Shown here: positions 53,419 to 63,479 of the stretch, one piece after another
How the letters are laid out: each line of letters opens with the position of its first letter
Position numbering within the stretch: position 1 is the stretch's first letter
NCBI RefSeq assembly: GCF_020509005.1
Contig: NC_063017.1
Location: 558,001-622,000, forward strand
From: Fulvia fulva
Lineage: Eukaryota; Ascomycota; Dothideomycetes; Mycosphaerellales; Mycosphaerellaceae
Reading direction: 5' to 3'
Length of the DNA stretch: 64,000 bases
Made by a program: the position numbers and the translations under genes
Notes under the pieces: model-generated
What the model saw: the letters and a program-made list of their open reading frames with translations, nothing else
Told to the model about the DNA's origin: nothing
The model's database searches: none

Positions 53419-56400
53419 GTCTTCCTCATCGACGCGATGAAGACCAAGAACAACGTTTACCGAAAGTGAAGAGAGGAAAGAAGTTGAGGATCAATACAGC
53501 ACAGCTAGACCTGTACGACGAGACGGGCAAGGACCACGCTTGCAAACCGTTCGTCACGAATGTAAATATCGGCTCAAAGAAACTCTCTTCTTCCAATCTC
53601 ACTCTCATGGACACTGGCGCACTAGGCGAGTCTTTTATGGACTATAAACTCGCGACCTCTCTCAACCTCGAACCCCAGGAACTGAAGTACCCTCGCACCC
53701 TTGAACTCTTTGACGGCACGGAGACTACCACTGGTAAGATTACTCATGTTGTACACACGTCAATCACCCTCGGAGGCAAGCGTATGTCGATCACCAGCTT
53801 CCTTACGTCCCTACCGCATCAGAAGTTTATCCTCGGCCTCCCCTGGTTCAGACGACACCGACCTATCATCGACTGGACTTCCCTTACTGTCAGCTTCCCT
53901 CCAGAAGTTCCTCCGGCACCTCCGCCTTCTCCGCCGCCTCAGCGCGGTCCTGAGTATACCAAGATCTTCCAGGTGAACGCCGCTGCCTTCACCACTGCTG
54001 CTAAGCAGCCCAAAGCTCAAGTCTTCGCCGCCTCTCTCCGCGATATCGACATCGCCCTCGAGAAGCTCGACAAGAAGCGTACACCTACCGACCCTGCTAC
54101 GAAGGTCCCTCCTTGGGCACACCACATCCTCCACGTATTCGATGCTAAAGCCGCAGACGAGCTGCCTCCTCATCGCCCTCACGACCACAAGATTGAGCTA
54201 GAAGAAGGTGCAGAGACACCGTTCGGACCGTTATATTCCATGTCCCGAGAAGAGCTTATCGTCCTCAAGAGATACCTCGAAGAGAACCTAAAGAAGGGGT
54301 TCATTCGAGCGAGCCGTTCCAGCGCTGGCAGTCCCGTCATGTTCGTCAAGAAGCCCGGCGGTGGTCTACGCTTCTGCGTAGACTACCGAGGCTTGAACGC
54401 TGTTACAAAGAAGAACCGCTACCCAATACCGTTGATTCAGGAGACGCTCGAGCGCCTCTCTAAGGCCAAGTACTTCACCAAGCTCGATGTCATCGCTGCG
54501 TTCAACAAGTTACGAATGGCAGAAGGACACGAGTATCTCACAGCCTTCCGTACTCGCTACGGGCTGTTCGAGTCGCTCGTTATGCCCTTCGGCGTTTGTA
54601 ACGGGCCTAGTACCTTCCAGAACTTCATTAACGACATCCTTCAGGAGTTCCTCGATCAGTTCTGCACTGCCTACATCGACGACATCCTAGTCTATAGCGA
54701 GACCAAGGAGGAGCACCGCGAGCACGTCTGTAAGGTCCTTCAGAAGCTCGCAGACGCCGGCTTGCAGCTCGACATCGACAAGTGCGAGTTTGAGAAGACC
54801 GAAGTCAAGTTCCTTGGTTTGATCATTACCGCAGACGGCATCAAGATGGACCAAGAGAAGATCGACGCTATCGTCGAATGGGATGCTCCTACGAACGTCA
54901 AAGAGGTCCAGGGTTTCCTAGGCTTTGCCAACTTCTACCGCCGCTTCATCCACGCATTTTCGGGCGTGGTACGCCCTTTGACGAAGCTCACGCGCAAGGG
55001 TGAGAAGTTCGCCTGGACCGACGAATGCCAGGAGGCTTTTGACTTGCTCAAAGCGAAGTTTGTTGAGAACCCGCTTCTACGGCACTTCGATTTCGAACTG
55101 GAGACCCGTGTAGAGACCGACGCATCCGACGGCGTGGTGGGCGGTGTCCTGCTACAACGCCGCTCGCCTGAATCCCCCTGGTTACCTGTCGCCTTCCTCT
55201 CCAAGAAGATGACCGCCACGGAGTGTAACTACGAGATCTACGACAAGGAGCTTCTCGCCATCGTCAAAGCTTTCGAAGAGTGGCGCCCCGAGCTCGAAGG
55301 CTCTGCTATGCCCGTCCAAGTAAGCTCCGACCATAAGAACCTCGTCTACTTTATGAAGAGCAAGCTGCTCAATCGTCGCCAGGCCCGCTGGAGCGAGTTC
55401 CTCTCCCGGTTCAACTTCGTGATCTCGTACACGCCCGGCAAGGCCAACTCGATGGCCGACGCCCTTACCCGCCGCCCTGGTGACTCTCCAGTTGATCGAA
55501 GAGGGGGCCGGCAAATCGCAGGGCAACAAGTCATCAAAGAGCACAACCTCTCTTCCGAGCTTCGAGAGTACCTATCGAATGGCCAGCCTACGCTCGCCGC
55601 TTCCTTTGCTACTCTCGTGCTCGCTCCTGCCTACCTTGACGAGAGTGACGATGAATCCGAGCCTGAAGAATACGCCTCGGACGCTGAGGACTTGAACGAC
55701 GATGAAGAGGGCTCAGTAACGACCGACGGCTCATCCGAATCAGACTTTGAGGGGTTTGATAATGAGGAGCAGCCCGAAGGCATCATGGCACGAGTACGAA
55801 CAGCGTACGATGCCGACATAGACGCCCAAGAGTTAGTTCAGGCCCTTGAATCTGGCGCGAGGACATTCCCGGGCTTCTCGCTGTCCGAGTGCGAGCTCCA
55901 GGAAGGTGTCGTCTACTTCCGTAAGAAGCTTTACGTACCGCAGCCCGAAGGCTCTAATATCCGAGCTGAGATTCTTCAAATCATCCACGACTCCGCCTCT
56001 GGGGGTCACCCAGGCGTAGCCAAGACCCACAAGCTCCTCGCTAGGTATTACTGGTGGCCGCATTCCTGGAAGGACGTCCGCCGCTACGTGCTGAACTGCG
56101 CTGCTTGCCGAAGAGCCAAAGCTAACCGCCACCGTCCCCACGGTCTCTTGCACCCTCTCCCGGCTCCTGATCGTCCGTGGAAGCACATCACTATGGACTT
56201 TATCACCGATCTTCCTCACGGCAAGACCTTCAGCGGCGTGAAAGCAAAGGCCCTTCTAGTGATCGTGGACCGTCACTCCAAGGACCGGTACATGATCCCG
56301 TGCTGGAGCATGACCGCAAAGGAGACTGCTCGCTTGTTCTACGAATTCGTCTGGCGCTTTCAAGGCCTCCCGGATAGCATCACCTCTGACAGAGGCACCC

Positions 56401-57842
56401 AGTTCATCTCGCACTTCTGGAAGCGTCTGTGTGCTATCCTGGGCATCAAGCATAACCTCTCGACCAGTTTTCAGCCACAGACCGACGGCCAGACCGAAAT
56501 TACGAACGCTATCCTCGAGCAGGTCCTTCGTTGCTTCGTCGACTACCACCAGAAGGATTGGCCTCAGCATATCCCTGGGGTGGAGTTCGCTACTCGTAAC
56601 TGGGACTCGGAGACTACTGGCTACTCTCCCTTCTATACTACGAGAGGTTACCACCCTCGTACAGGCATGGAACCAGAAGAACCTCTCCCGCCTACCGAAG
56701 ACGCAAACGAGCAAGCAGCAGACGAGTTCGCTACTATGCTCTCACAGATCCATGAAGAAGTTCACGACGAGATGGTGTACGCACAAGCAATCTACGAGGA
56801 TCAAGCCAATCGTCGTCGCCAGCCAGCTCCCGACTACCAAGTAGGCGATATGGTCTACCTCAACTCCAAGAACATCAAGACAGACCGCCCCTCCAAGAAG
56901 CTGAACTGGAAGAACCTAGGTCCTTTTGAGATCACCGAGCGTATCAGTTCACACGCCTACCGTCTAGCTCTTCCTGCGAACATAAAGATCCACGACGTCT
57001 TCCATCCCGTACGCCTTCGGCCGTCGGCTGAGGACCCATTCCCGAACCAAAACCAAGACATGCCAGGTCCTCCCGATGAAGTAGAAGTCGACGAGCCTGT
57101 TAACCTACCTTCTGACGACTATGCCGTCCGCAAGATCCGGGGAATCCGCGTAGAGCCCAACGACGTTGAAGGACTACCGCCGATCAAGTATGAAGTCGAA
57201 TGGCAAGGTTGCCCTGAGTGGGATACCTCATGGGAACCTATCCAACATATCATCTTCAATCGTCAAGCAATCGAAGAATACCACGCCCGCGCAGACGGCC
57301 CAGAAGTCAACATCGGCAGGCTCTTCGAATCTGAGCTTTTCGACGGGGCTTACCAATGGTGTATCGACCATGACATCAGGCCTAGGCCTGGTACTGAAGC
57401 TGAACATCCTCGATATGTGGAACTACTACGGCTTCGTAGGAACTCAGCTTTGTTCGGGGGGGCTACTGTCATGGTCTCCCCACAGAGTGTACAGAAGGTG
57501 GGGACAGAAGAGCCTCAGAGTGCTCAGAAGTCGTCAAGAAGTGACAGTCCAGCTTGGTGTGTGAGCGCCAAGAATCACATGCCCCGCAACATTCGCTACG
57601 GGACCCAGCCCTCCAAATTCACCCCTCTACCAAACCTTGACAGATTCACTTCGGCTCGTGACTGTGTGACTCACGGCACTCCCGCGAGCACCCGCGACTG
57701 CGCTGGACCCTGGAAGAAGCACGTGGAAGACTCGGAACGTAGGGCAGGTTGGAATAAGGTTTTGAGCAAAGCTGCTGAGCGCGGCTTCGCACGGGTTAGC
57801 CCTGTTGATGCGGGGACACGCACTCGCGAGGGTCGCGTATAA
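53403..57842 (+). CDS. pol: Gypsy pol polyprotein with chromodomain
   Basis: This frame (-1 to gag) opens right after a TGA at 53400-53402 and runs 1479 codons. Domains in order: aspartic protease (LMDTGALGESF); reverse transcriptase (FTKLDVIAAFNKLRM, YIDDILVYS); RNase H (VETDASDGVVGG); integrase with an HHCC zinc finger (GHPGVAKTH...CAACRRAK) and a DDE core (TMDFITDLP, SDRGTQF, GQTEITN); and a chromodomain (KYEVEWQGCPEWDTSWEP). There is no in-frame ATG before the protease active site, so expression must come from frameshifting. The last 125 codons or so lie in the 3' LTR, and the TAA overlaps the TATA box. Confidence 0.92.
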   Translation, partial: AGKSLGLPHRRDEDQEQRLPKVKRGKKLRINTAQLDLYDETGKDHACKPFVTNVNIGSKKLSSSNLTLMDTGALGESFMDYKLATSLNLEPQELKYPRTLELFDGTETTTGKITHVVHTSITLGGKRMSITSFLTSLPHQKFILGLPWFRRHRPIIDWTSLTVSFPPEVPPAPPPSPPPQRGPEYTKIFQVNAAAFTTAAKQPKAQVFAASLRDIDIALEKLDKKRTPTDPATKVPPWAHHILHVFDAKAADELPPHRPHDHKIELEEGAETPFGPLYSMSREELIVLKRYLEENLKKGFIRASRSSAGSPVMFVKKPGGGLRFCVDYRGLNAVTKKNRYPIPLIQETLERLSKAKYFTKLDVIAAFNKLRMAEGHEYLTAFRTRYGLFESLVMPFGVCNGPSTFQNFINDILQEFLDQFCTAYIDDILVYSETKEEHREHVCKVLQKLADAGLQLDIDKCEFEKTEVKFLGLIITADGIKMDQEKIDAIVEWDAPTNVKEVQGFLGFANFYRRFIHAFSGVVRPLTKLTRKGEKFAWTDECQEAFDLLKAKFVENPLLRHFDFELETRVETDASDGVVGGVLLQRRSPESPWLPVAFLSKKMTATECNYEIYDKELLAIVKAFEEWRPELEGSAMPVQVSSDHKNLVYFMKSKLLNRRQARWSEFLSRFNFVISYTPGKANSMADALTRRPGDSPVDRRGGRQIAGQQVIKEHNLSSELREYLSNGQPTLAASFATLVLAPAYLDESDDESEPEEYASDAEDLNDDEEGSVTTDGSSESDFEGFDNEEQPEGIMARVRTAYDADIDAQELVQALESGARTFPGFSLSECELQEGVVYFRKKLYVPQPEGSNIRAEILQIIHDSASGGHPGVAKTHKLLARYYWWPHSWKDVRRYVLNCAACRRAKANRHRPHGLLHPLPAPDRPWKHITMDFITDLPHGKTFSGVKAKALLVIVDRHSKDRYMIPCWSMTAKETARLFYEFVWRFQGLPDSITSDRGTQFISHFWKRLCAILGIKHNLSTSFQPQTDGQTEITNAILEQVLRCFVDYHQKDWPQHIPGVEFATRNWDSETTGYSPFYTTRGYHPRTGMEPEEPLPPTEDANEQAADEFATMLSQIHEEVHDEMVYAQAIYEDQANRRRQPAPDYQVGDMVYLNSKNIKTDRPSKKLNWKNLGPFEITERISSHAYRLALPANIKIHDVFHPVRLRPSAEDPFPNQNQDMPGPPDEVEVDEPVNLPSDDYAVRKIRGIRVEPNDVEGLPPIKYEVEWQGCPEWDTSWEPIQHIIFNRQAIEEYHARADGPEVNIGRLFESELFDGAYQWCIDHDIRPRPGTEAEHPRYVELLRLRRNSALFGGATVMVSPQSVQKVGTEEPQSAQKSSRSDSPAWCVSAKNHMPRNIRYGTQPSKFTPLPNLDRFTSARDCVTHGTPASTRDCAGPWKKHVEDSERRAGWNKVLSKAAERGFARVSPVDAGTRTREGRV

Positions 57843-57986
57843 ATATCTGGCCTTCCCCAGGCCTCTCTTGCTTTCTTCGTCTTTTGTTTTGTGTAGCAAT
57901 CATACCATACCCTTTTGCATCTGCACTTCGCACCTGCATTCTCGCTTTCACCCTTGCATCTCACAGGCCAGGCTCTCGCCCTGACA
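57467..57986 (+). repeat. 3' LTR of gypsy element (520 bp)
   Basis: No difference from the 5' LTR was found when the two were read side by side. It also encodes the tail of pol. Confidence 0.94.
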
Positions 57987-57991
57987 ATAAG
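57987..57991. repeat. Target site duplication ATAAG (right)
   Basis: It matches 51691-51695 exactly. Confidence 0.92.
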
Positions 57992-59174
57992 CTTAAGGTG
58001 TGTCTTAGTTAGCTTAGTTAGATACTACGATAGTATAGATAAGGAAAAGGCGATATTAGGCCGCGTATATATAGCGGCAAAGTTAAGGGATCCTATACGT
58101 TATTAGTACGTAAGGATAGCGATAGAGGTGGGTTAATGACCCTCTAGAACGGTCTAATCAAGGTGTTAATCTACTAGTACTATCGTTTTACGTATATTCG
58201 TAGATATACTAAATCTAGCGGCTAGCTTCTTAATATAGTCTTCTTAAGAGAGCTATAGTAAGCGCTTGTTTCTATCGCGCGTAACCTTAATTCCTAGGAA
58301 CTAGGAGAGGTCACTAAGCTCGTGTATCTCGTACTTAGTAAGTAGCCGCTACTTAATATTAGTAGTATAGGCCTTATACTTATAGTAGTAGAGTATAACT
58401 AGGTCGTTAACGTAAAAGAAGAACATAACCTTATTATTATAGTAGATATATTCGGAGTCCGATAGGGGTACTAGTCTAAGAGAGGCTAGCGTCTCGGTTA
58501 GGGAGTTGTACTATAATAAAGGGGACTCCTTTAGACCGTAGAGGGCCTTAACTAGCTTAAGGGCGTGTCTATAGGAAAGCCTATCGATTCTAGGAGGTGG
58601 TTATAGATATATAGTATATAGTAGGTCCGAGTTTAGGAAGGCGTTAATAATATCGAATTATTCGGCTTCTAGGTCGAAGCTCGCGGCTATAGTATAGTAG
58701 AGGCGGAATATACTTACTAGTAGTATAGCGGCGTATATATCTAAGTATGTTCCTTATAAATCGCCTCTTACGTATAGCCTAGCCTTAAAGCTCTTTAGTA
58801 TACCGTGCTCGTCTAGTTTATATTTATATACCTACTTTAGCGGTAGTAGTAGCTAAAGTCCCTCCTCTTACTAAGTATCCTAATCCTTCTCTTCCTTTAT
58901 TACCTATCTGAATATACCTGTTACTAGGGCTTTAGTAAGCTTCTTAGCTATAGCTTCGATCTACTATTAGGAGAAGCGATGTTTTATAGCGGCTCGGTAG
59001 TTAGAAGGTTTAGGCGGAAGGTTATCGCGGTATATAGAGGTAGTAGTATCAATACGCCTTAGAGGGCTATTACCTCTTCGTATAGGGCTTTAATCGCTCT
59101 TATCGCGATAGGCGCGTGTTCTAGGTTATATACCGGACATCTAGCCGATAATTATATTAGCGACTATAATCTAG
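57992..59174 (-). pseudogene. Degenerate Ty1/copia reverse transcriptase
   Basis: Minus-strand reading gives copia RT blocks broken by stops: FDIINAFLNSDL, LKLVKALYGLKESPLL, VMFFFYVNDLVIL (the Y-V-x-D box, with the first Asp changed to Asn) and further upstream LPSRYKTS. CA and TG dinucleotides are rare and TA very common, the RIP signature. It continues the relic seen at 51034-51690 across the gypsy insertion. Confidence 0.82.
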
Positions 59175-59176
59175 TA

Positions 59177-60326
59177 ACGTACTTTACTACCGAGCGGGCT
59201 ATACTACTAAGCGGGCTACTTTTACTAAGAACTATACTACTTCTACTTTAATTGCGACGGTATCTTAACACGACGACATCCTATAGAATTGTTACTAGGA
59301 GGACAATTCCTCTTTAGATTCTTCGCTATCTAGTAAGTCTACTTAATAGGTACGTACGTTATGCCCCGACTCGCTATATCGCTTATAGCGTCGTAGCCTT
59401 AGTACTAGCCGAACACTATCTAGCGACTCTCTACTCACTTTCTACCTCCTAGTATCCTCTAGAGGTATCAATTACGACGCCTTATCGAAGGTTAGAGACC
59501 CTCTAGACTGAATATACTTGCGCTTTCGTGCTTTCCGCTATATAAGGGCCTCGTTAGAGTTACGTAGCTTACTAATCTCGCTTCGTATAAGAGCTATCTA
59601 ATACGCTATCTCTCTACTCCCTCTCTATTGCCCTATTAAACGACCTTCCTCTTTCTACTAGGCCTTTCTGAACCCGTAACGACGCTCTAAGACGTAATGA
59701 CACCTATTATAAACCCTATCTCGTCGAAGTTATAGGTGCCCTAGTTAAGGATACTATACTTCTCCTTTATATTACGTATAAGCAAGAACTACTTCTCGAT
59801 AACGTCTAGATCTTCTATTAGGGCTCGCTAACGATCGTATCTACGTGTTATATAAACCTTTAGCTTACGATACCGCCTAATAAACCTGTCTGTCTAATTA
59901 AGACTAGCAGGCTTAAGACCCTTCTCTTATAGTAATAAATCGGCTATTGCTCGTATACTAGCCTTTAATAGCGGGAAACCTCTAAGATCTAGCTCGAGTA
60001 TGTACTCAAGTATTACCCTCTCTTCTAGCTCTATAAGCTTCTTCGAATTAGGCTCGTAGTCACCCCGAGGAGGTCGTCTATTCAATCGATACCCTAGTAT
60101 AGTTCGAGACGCGTCGTATACCTTTATAGTAAGTCGATTCGTGATTATTACGTCGCGTTTCGTAGCCTAGACAGCTAAGGTCAGTTTGGCCTCGTTTAAA
60201 GACAATATACGCTATAATAGTAGTTATATAGCTATATCTATAGAAGTGGTATAGTTCTTAGCAAAAGTAGCCCGCTTAGTAGTATAGCCCGCTCGGTAGT
60301 ATAGCCCGCTCGGTAGTAAAGTACGT
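59177..60326 (-). mobile_element. Degenerate Fot1/Pogo-type Tc1-mariner DNA transposon
   Basis: Terminal inverted repeats lie at 59177-59237 and 60249-60326, starting ACGTACTTTACTACC and flanked by TA on each side (59175-59176 and 60327-60328). The right repeat is longer because of a tandem 17-bp duplication. Between them the minus strand has RIP-damaged Fot1/Pogo transposase blocks (RRDRVYNRC and neighbours in shifting frames; the YNFDETGF-like region is recognisable with stops). At 1150 bp it is shorter than a full Fot1, so an internal deletion is likely. Confidence 0.75.
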
Positions 60327-60328
60327 TA

Positions 60329-61560
60329 TAGTATATAGTAGAAGTAGGCCGTTCGTAGGCGCTTTCTATTCTCTATAACTATATAGTTAGACTCCTCTAG
60401 TATATAGAGCTCTAGCTCTAGGGGGAAGAGTAGTATATTAGACGCGCTGTTTATTAACGCGTCTTCTAGTAGTATAAATATAAATAGATATAGCTTGCGA
60501 TTAGGGTCCGTATTACCTATAATCTCCTTACGGTCTTCTACGGTAAGGGCATCTATTATCTACTACTATAGGGTGTCGTAGTAGTTAGTAGTATTATATA
60601 CTAACTAGGTCAACGACGAGAATCACCTATACGTAGTGTCGGCTACGAACCTCTCGTCTAGCTATAAGAGAGCCAAGTATTCTTACGCTAGAGCGTCGTA
60701 GGCGCGACGGGCGCGTAACGTAGGCGAAGCCGCGGCGAATAGAGGACTACTAGCAAAACGGGTATGAAAACTATCCGACGAGCGTGTACTCGTGTCGGGA
60801 GCGAGTCCCTCTTCTTTCTACGTATAAGAAGGGCGCGGAACCGTGGCCTATACGCTCGATAGGACACCTCTAGTATAAGTATAGAATTTTTACCTCCGGA
60901 GACCGTAAACCGAGCGGGCTAAGCGACGAACATTAGACGAGCGGACTACAGAACAACAACTAAGCGGACTATATAACGGCGTCGAGCGGACTACGAAACA
61001 ATCTAGTGTTTACTAGCGGGCAATACGGTAGGTAGGTAGATACGCGACGAAGCCTATAAGGGCCTATTAAACACCCGGTATAGGAACGAGGGTTTTGCCT
61101 AAGGCACTGCCTATCCCGCTACATAACGTACCTAGTCTAATATAGTAGATTGCGACGAGGAAAAGACGATAGCCTAAGTAAGGAAAAGACGGCTATTAGG
61201 ACGGGGAAAAGACGTATAATATAAGTAGATTAGTTCTATGATCGGGGAGGATCGAGGGTAGGGTAATAAGGAACTTTATATTAGTTAGTAGGTAGAAACG
61301 TAAGGAGTACGCTACCCGGCGTAGTGTATGCCCCGAGTAAACCTACGAGGTATAGACGGCCGCTTTCTAGAGATAGGCTACGGTAACGCGAAGGGCGTTA
61401 AAACCTAGGGCGTAGTATATACTAGTAGCGACGGCTAACACTATCTATATAGCCCGAGAGGACGGATACGTATGTCGGTCAATAGAGAGCACTAAAGGGC
61501 TTAGGCCTATAGAGGTGGATATTAGCTTAAGGAGTAAATAGGGAGGGAGGGCGTAGAGGG
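60329..61560. other. RIP-mutated transposon DNA, identity unclear
   Basis: The first 400 bp read on the minus strand look like a copia inter-domain region (NILLFPLELELYILEESNYIVIEN). Beyond about 60700 no domain was recognised. Four copies of a 10-bp motif GAGCGGRCTA/AAGCGGACTA lie at 60912-60993. GGAAAAGACG recurs three times near 61153-61213. Confidence 0.45.
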
Positions 61561-63456
61561 AAGCTTTTACTCCGGGCTAACCTCTCGAAACGAGGCTATA
61601 TAGTAGTACTAGATAAGTAGGAAAGCGCGGTTAAGACTTGTTACCTTATCTCGTAGCTAGCTTACTAAATACGATTCCTTCCTTGCCCTCGACATCGTAG
61701 AAGCCTTCGATAACGTCTTATACTAAAGGCTAATACATATCCTATAGTAGAAAGGCATCCCCTAGTAGGCAACGACGTTCGTCTACTCCTTTCTCTAGGA
61801 ACGGACGACATACCTAGTCCTAGGAAGGTACACGTCCGACCCGGTAAAGGTAGAGACTAGAATACCTTAGGGATCTACTCTCTCCCCTATCCTGTTTCTG
61901 ATATTTATGTCTGATCTAATCCCCCTACTCACCTCTCCGTAAACCTTAGTATCGGGGTTCGTAGACGACATAAATATCCTAGCCTAGTCAGACTCGACAG
62001 AAGAGAACTGTCGCCTCCTCGAAGATAGGCATAAGAAATGCGAGGAGTAGGCAAAGAAGTATAGTGCCCAGTTCGCCCCTACAAAGTACCAACTTATACA
62101 CTTTAGTAAAGCGAGAACACGCTATAATATAAAGGCGGCGGTAAGAATCTAAGGCTACGAGACAAAGCTATTAGCGGAGCTATAAGTACTAGGGATCTAG
62201 CTCGACCCGAAGCTAAGCTAGAATATATAGGTTAAGAAAGCCTAGAGTCGAGTACAAGTTAACGAAGCCTCGATAAAGAGACTTATAGCATCTATATAGG
62301 GAGCAACATTCGACAAGGCAAGAGTAATATATAAGGCGATCGTCAGACTAGCTATACTATACGGGGCACAGATTTAGAGAATAGGAGGCGTAGGCAAGCC
62401 GATCCCGAAATGGATAGAGCAACCCCTAAACAGGATATAGGTAGGCAACCTACGTAGGGTACTAGGCGTATACAAGATAACGTTAATAAGTACGGTAGAA
62501 ATAGAGACAGGAACACTACTAATCGGCTAGTACATCCGGGGAATAAGAGTTTAATACGCGGTAAGGACGACAGGTTACCTAGTACAAACTACGATCTAGG
62601 AGGCAAAGAATAAGATAGAAAGCCACTACCGGAGAGGGGCCGGACATGGGACAAGCTAAAAAGAGGATGACCTTACTACCTTTACGGCTATACAGACAAG
62701 CACCGAATGGCTAGCACGAAAAGAGGAGGAGCGTAGGACTCGCTAGGCCGGCGGGAGCAAGGCTAAGACCTAAAGCCTAGCGGAATAGATAGCGAGCTAC
62801 CTATAGGAGCAGGACTAGAAAAGGAAGCCCCCTAAGACAATAGGCCCGATAGCGCTCCGAGCCTTCTAGAGACACAATTACTAGCTATATAGGGACCTAA
62901 TAAGGGCCGAGGCAAGCATAGCGATCCAAATCAGGTCCGAACACATTAGGTTAAGGGCCTACCTATTTAGAAGACGCGTACTAGACATCTATAGCCCAGC
63001 CTACTAGTATGGCTACCTATCGTAAAACCTAGAACATATACTACTATAATGCCCGTAGTAGGCGAGAGGTAGGGGAAATTGGAGGCACTAAGCGGGAAGG
63101 AGAGACTATAAGTCAATTATTAGGGACAAAGGCAACATTCGCCGAATCTCTCGGTAGATACTATAGTAGGGATACCTCTAGTAGTTTAGCCTCGCTAGCG
63201 AGACGGAGGAGTAGATAGACAAGAGGCGGAAGCTAGGAGGTGGTAGATAGGGTAGTCATTAGGGCAGGCCTATAACACTAGCGTACCCCTAACAAGGGAA
63301 AATTAAGACAATAACTAGGAGGAAAAGACAGGCGGGAAGGAGGAGGGGTTTTTACTAATACGGTTTCCCCTCTATATATACGAAAACAAGATAGTATAGC
63401 TATATAGGCCAAAGGGCACTATAACAGCTTAATGAAATATCTATCTATCTATCTAT
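61560..63456 (+). mobile_element. Degenerate Tad1-like LINE (non-LTR) relic
   Basis: Plus-strand reading gives non-LTR reverse transcriptase blocks with stops: LDIVEAFDNV, STLSPILFLIFMSDLIPLL and FVDDINILA (the F-V-D-D box), then a long C-terminal region with IRLRAYLFRRRVLDIYSP and LEHILL before a degenerate Cys-rich end. Many stops are TAG where TGG would be expected, in line with RIP. The 3' end is a TATC repeat tail at about 63438-63456, typical of LINE integration. The 5' limit is uncertain. Confidence 0.68.
63438..63456 (+). repeat. TATC microsatellite tail of the LINE
   Basis: Several copies of TATC follow the last LINE-coding sequence. The copia relic resumes shortly after. Confidence 0.7.
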
Positions 63457-63479
63457 TTACTAACTACTATATATTGTCT

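Larger units (their letters stand above)
51696..57986 (+). mobile_element. Intact Ty3/gypsy chromovirus-type LTR retrotransposon
   Basis: The 6.3-kb element has two 520-bp LTRs in which I found no difference by eye, a 5-bp target duplication ATAAG, gag, and pol in the order protease, reverse transcriptase, RNase H, integrase, chromodomain. Gag and pol have no internal stop and no RIP signature, although the surrounding DNA is heavily mutated. LTR agreement implies a very recent insertion. It interrupts the RNase H part of an older copia relic. Confidence 0.95.
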
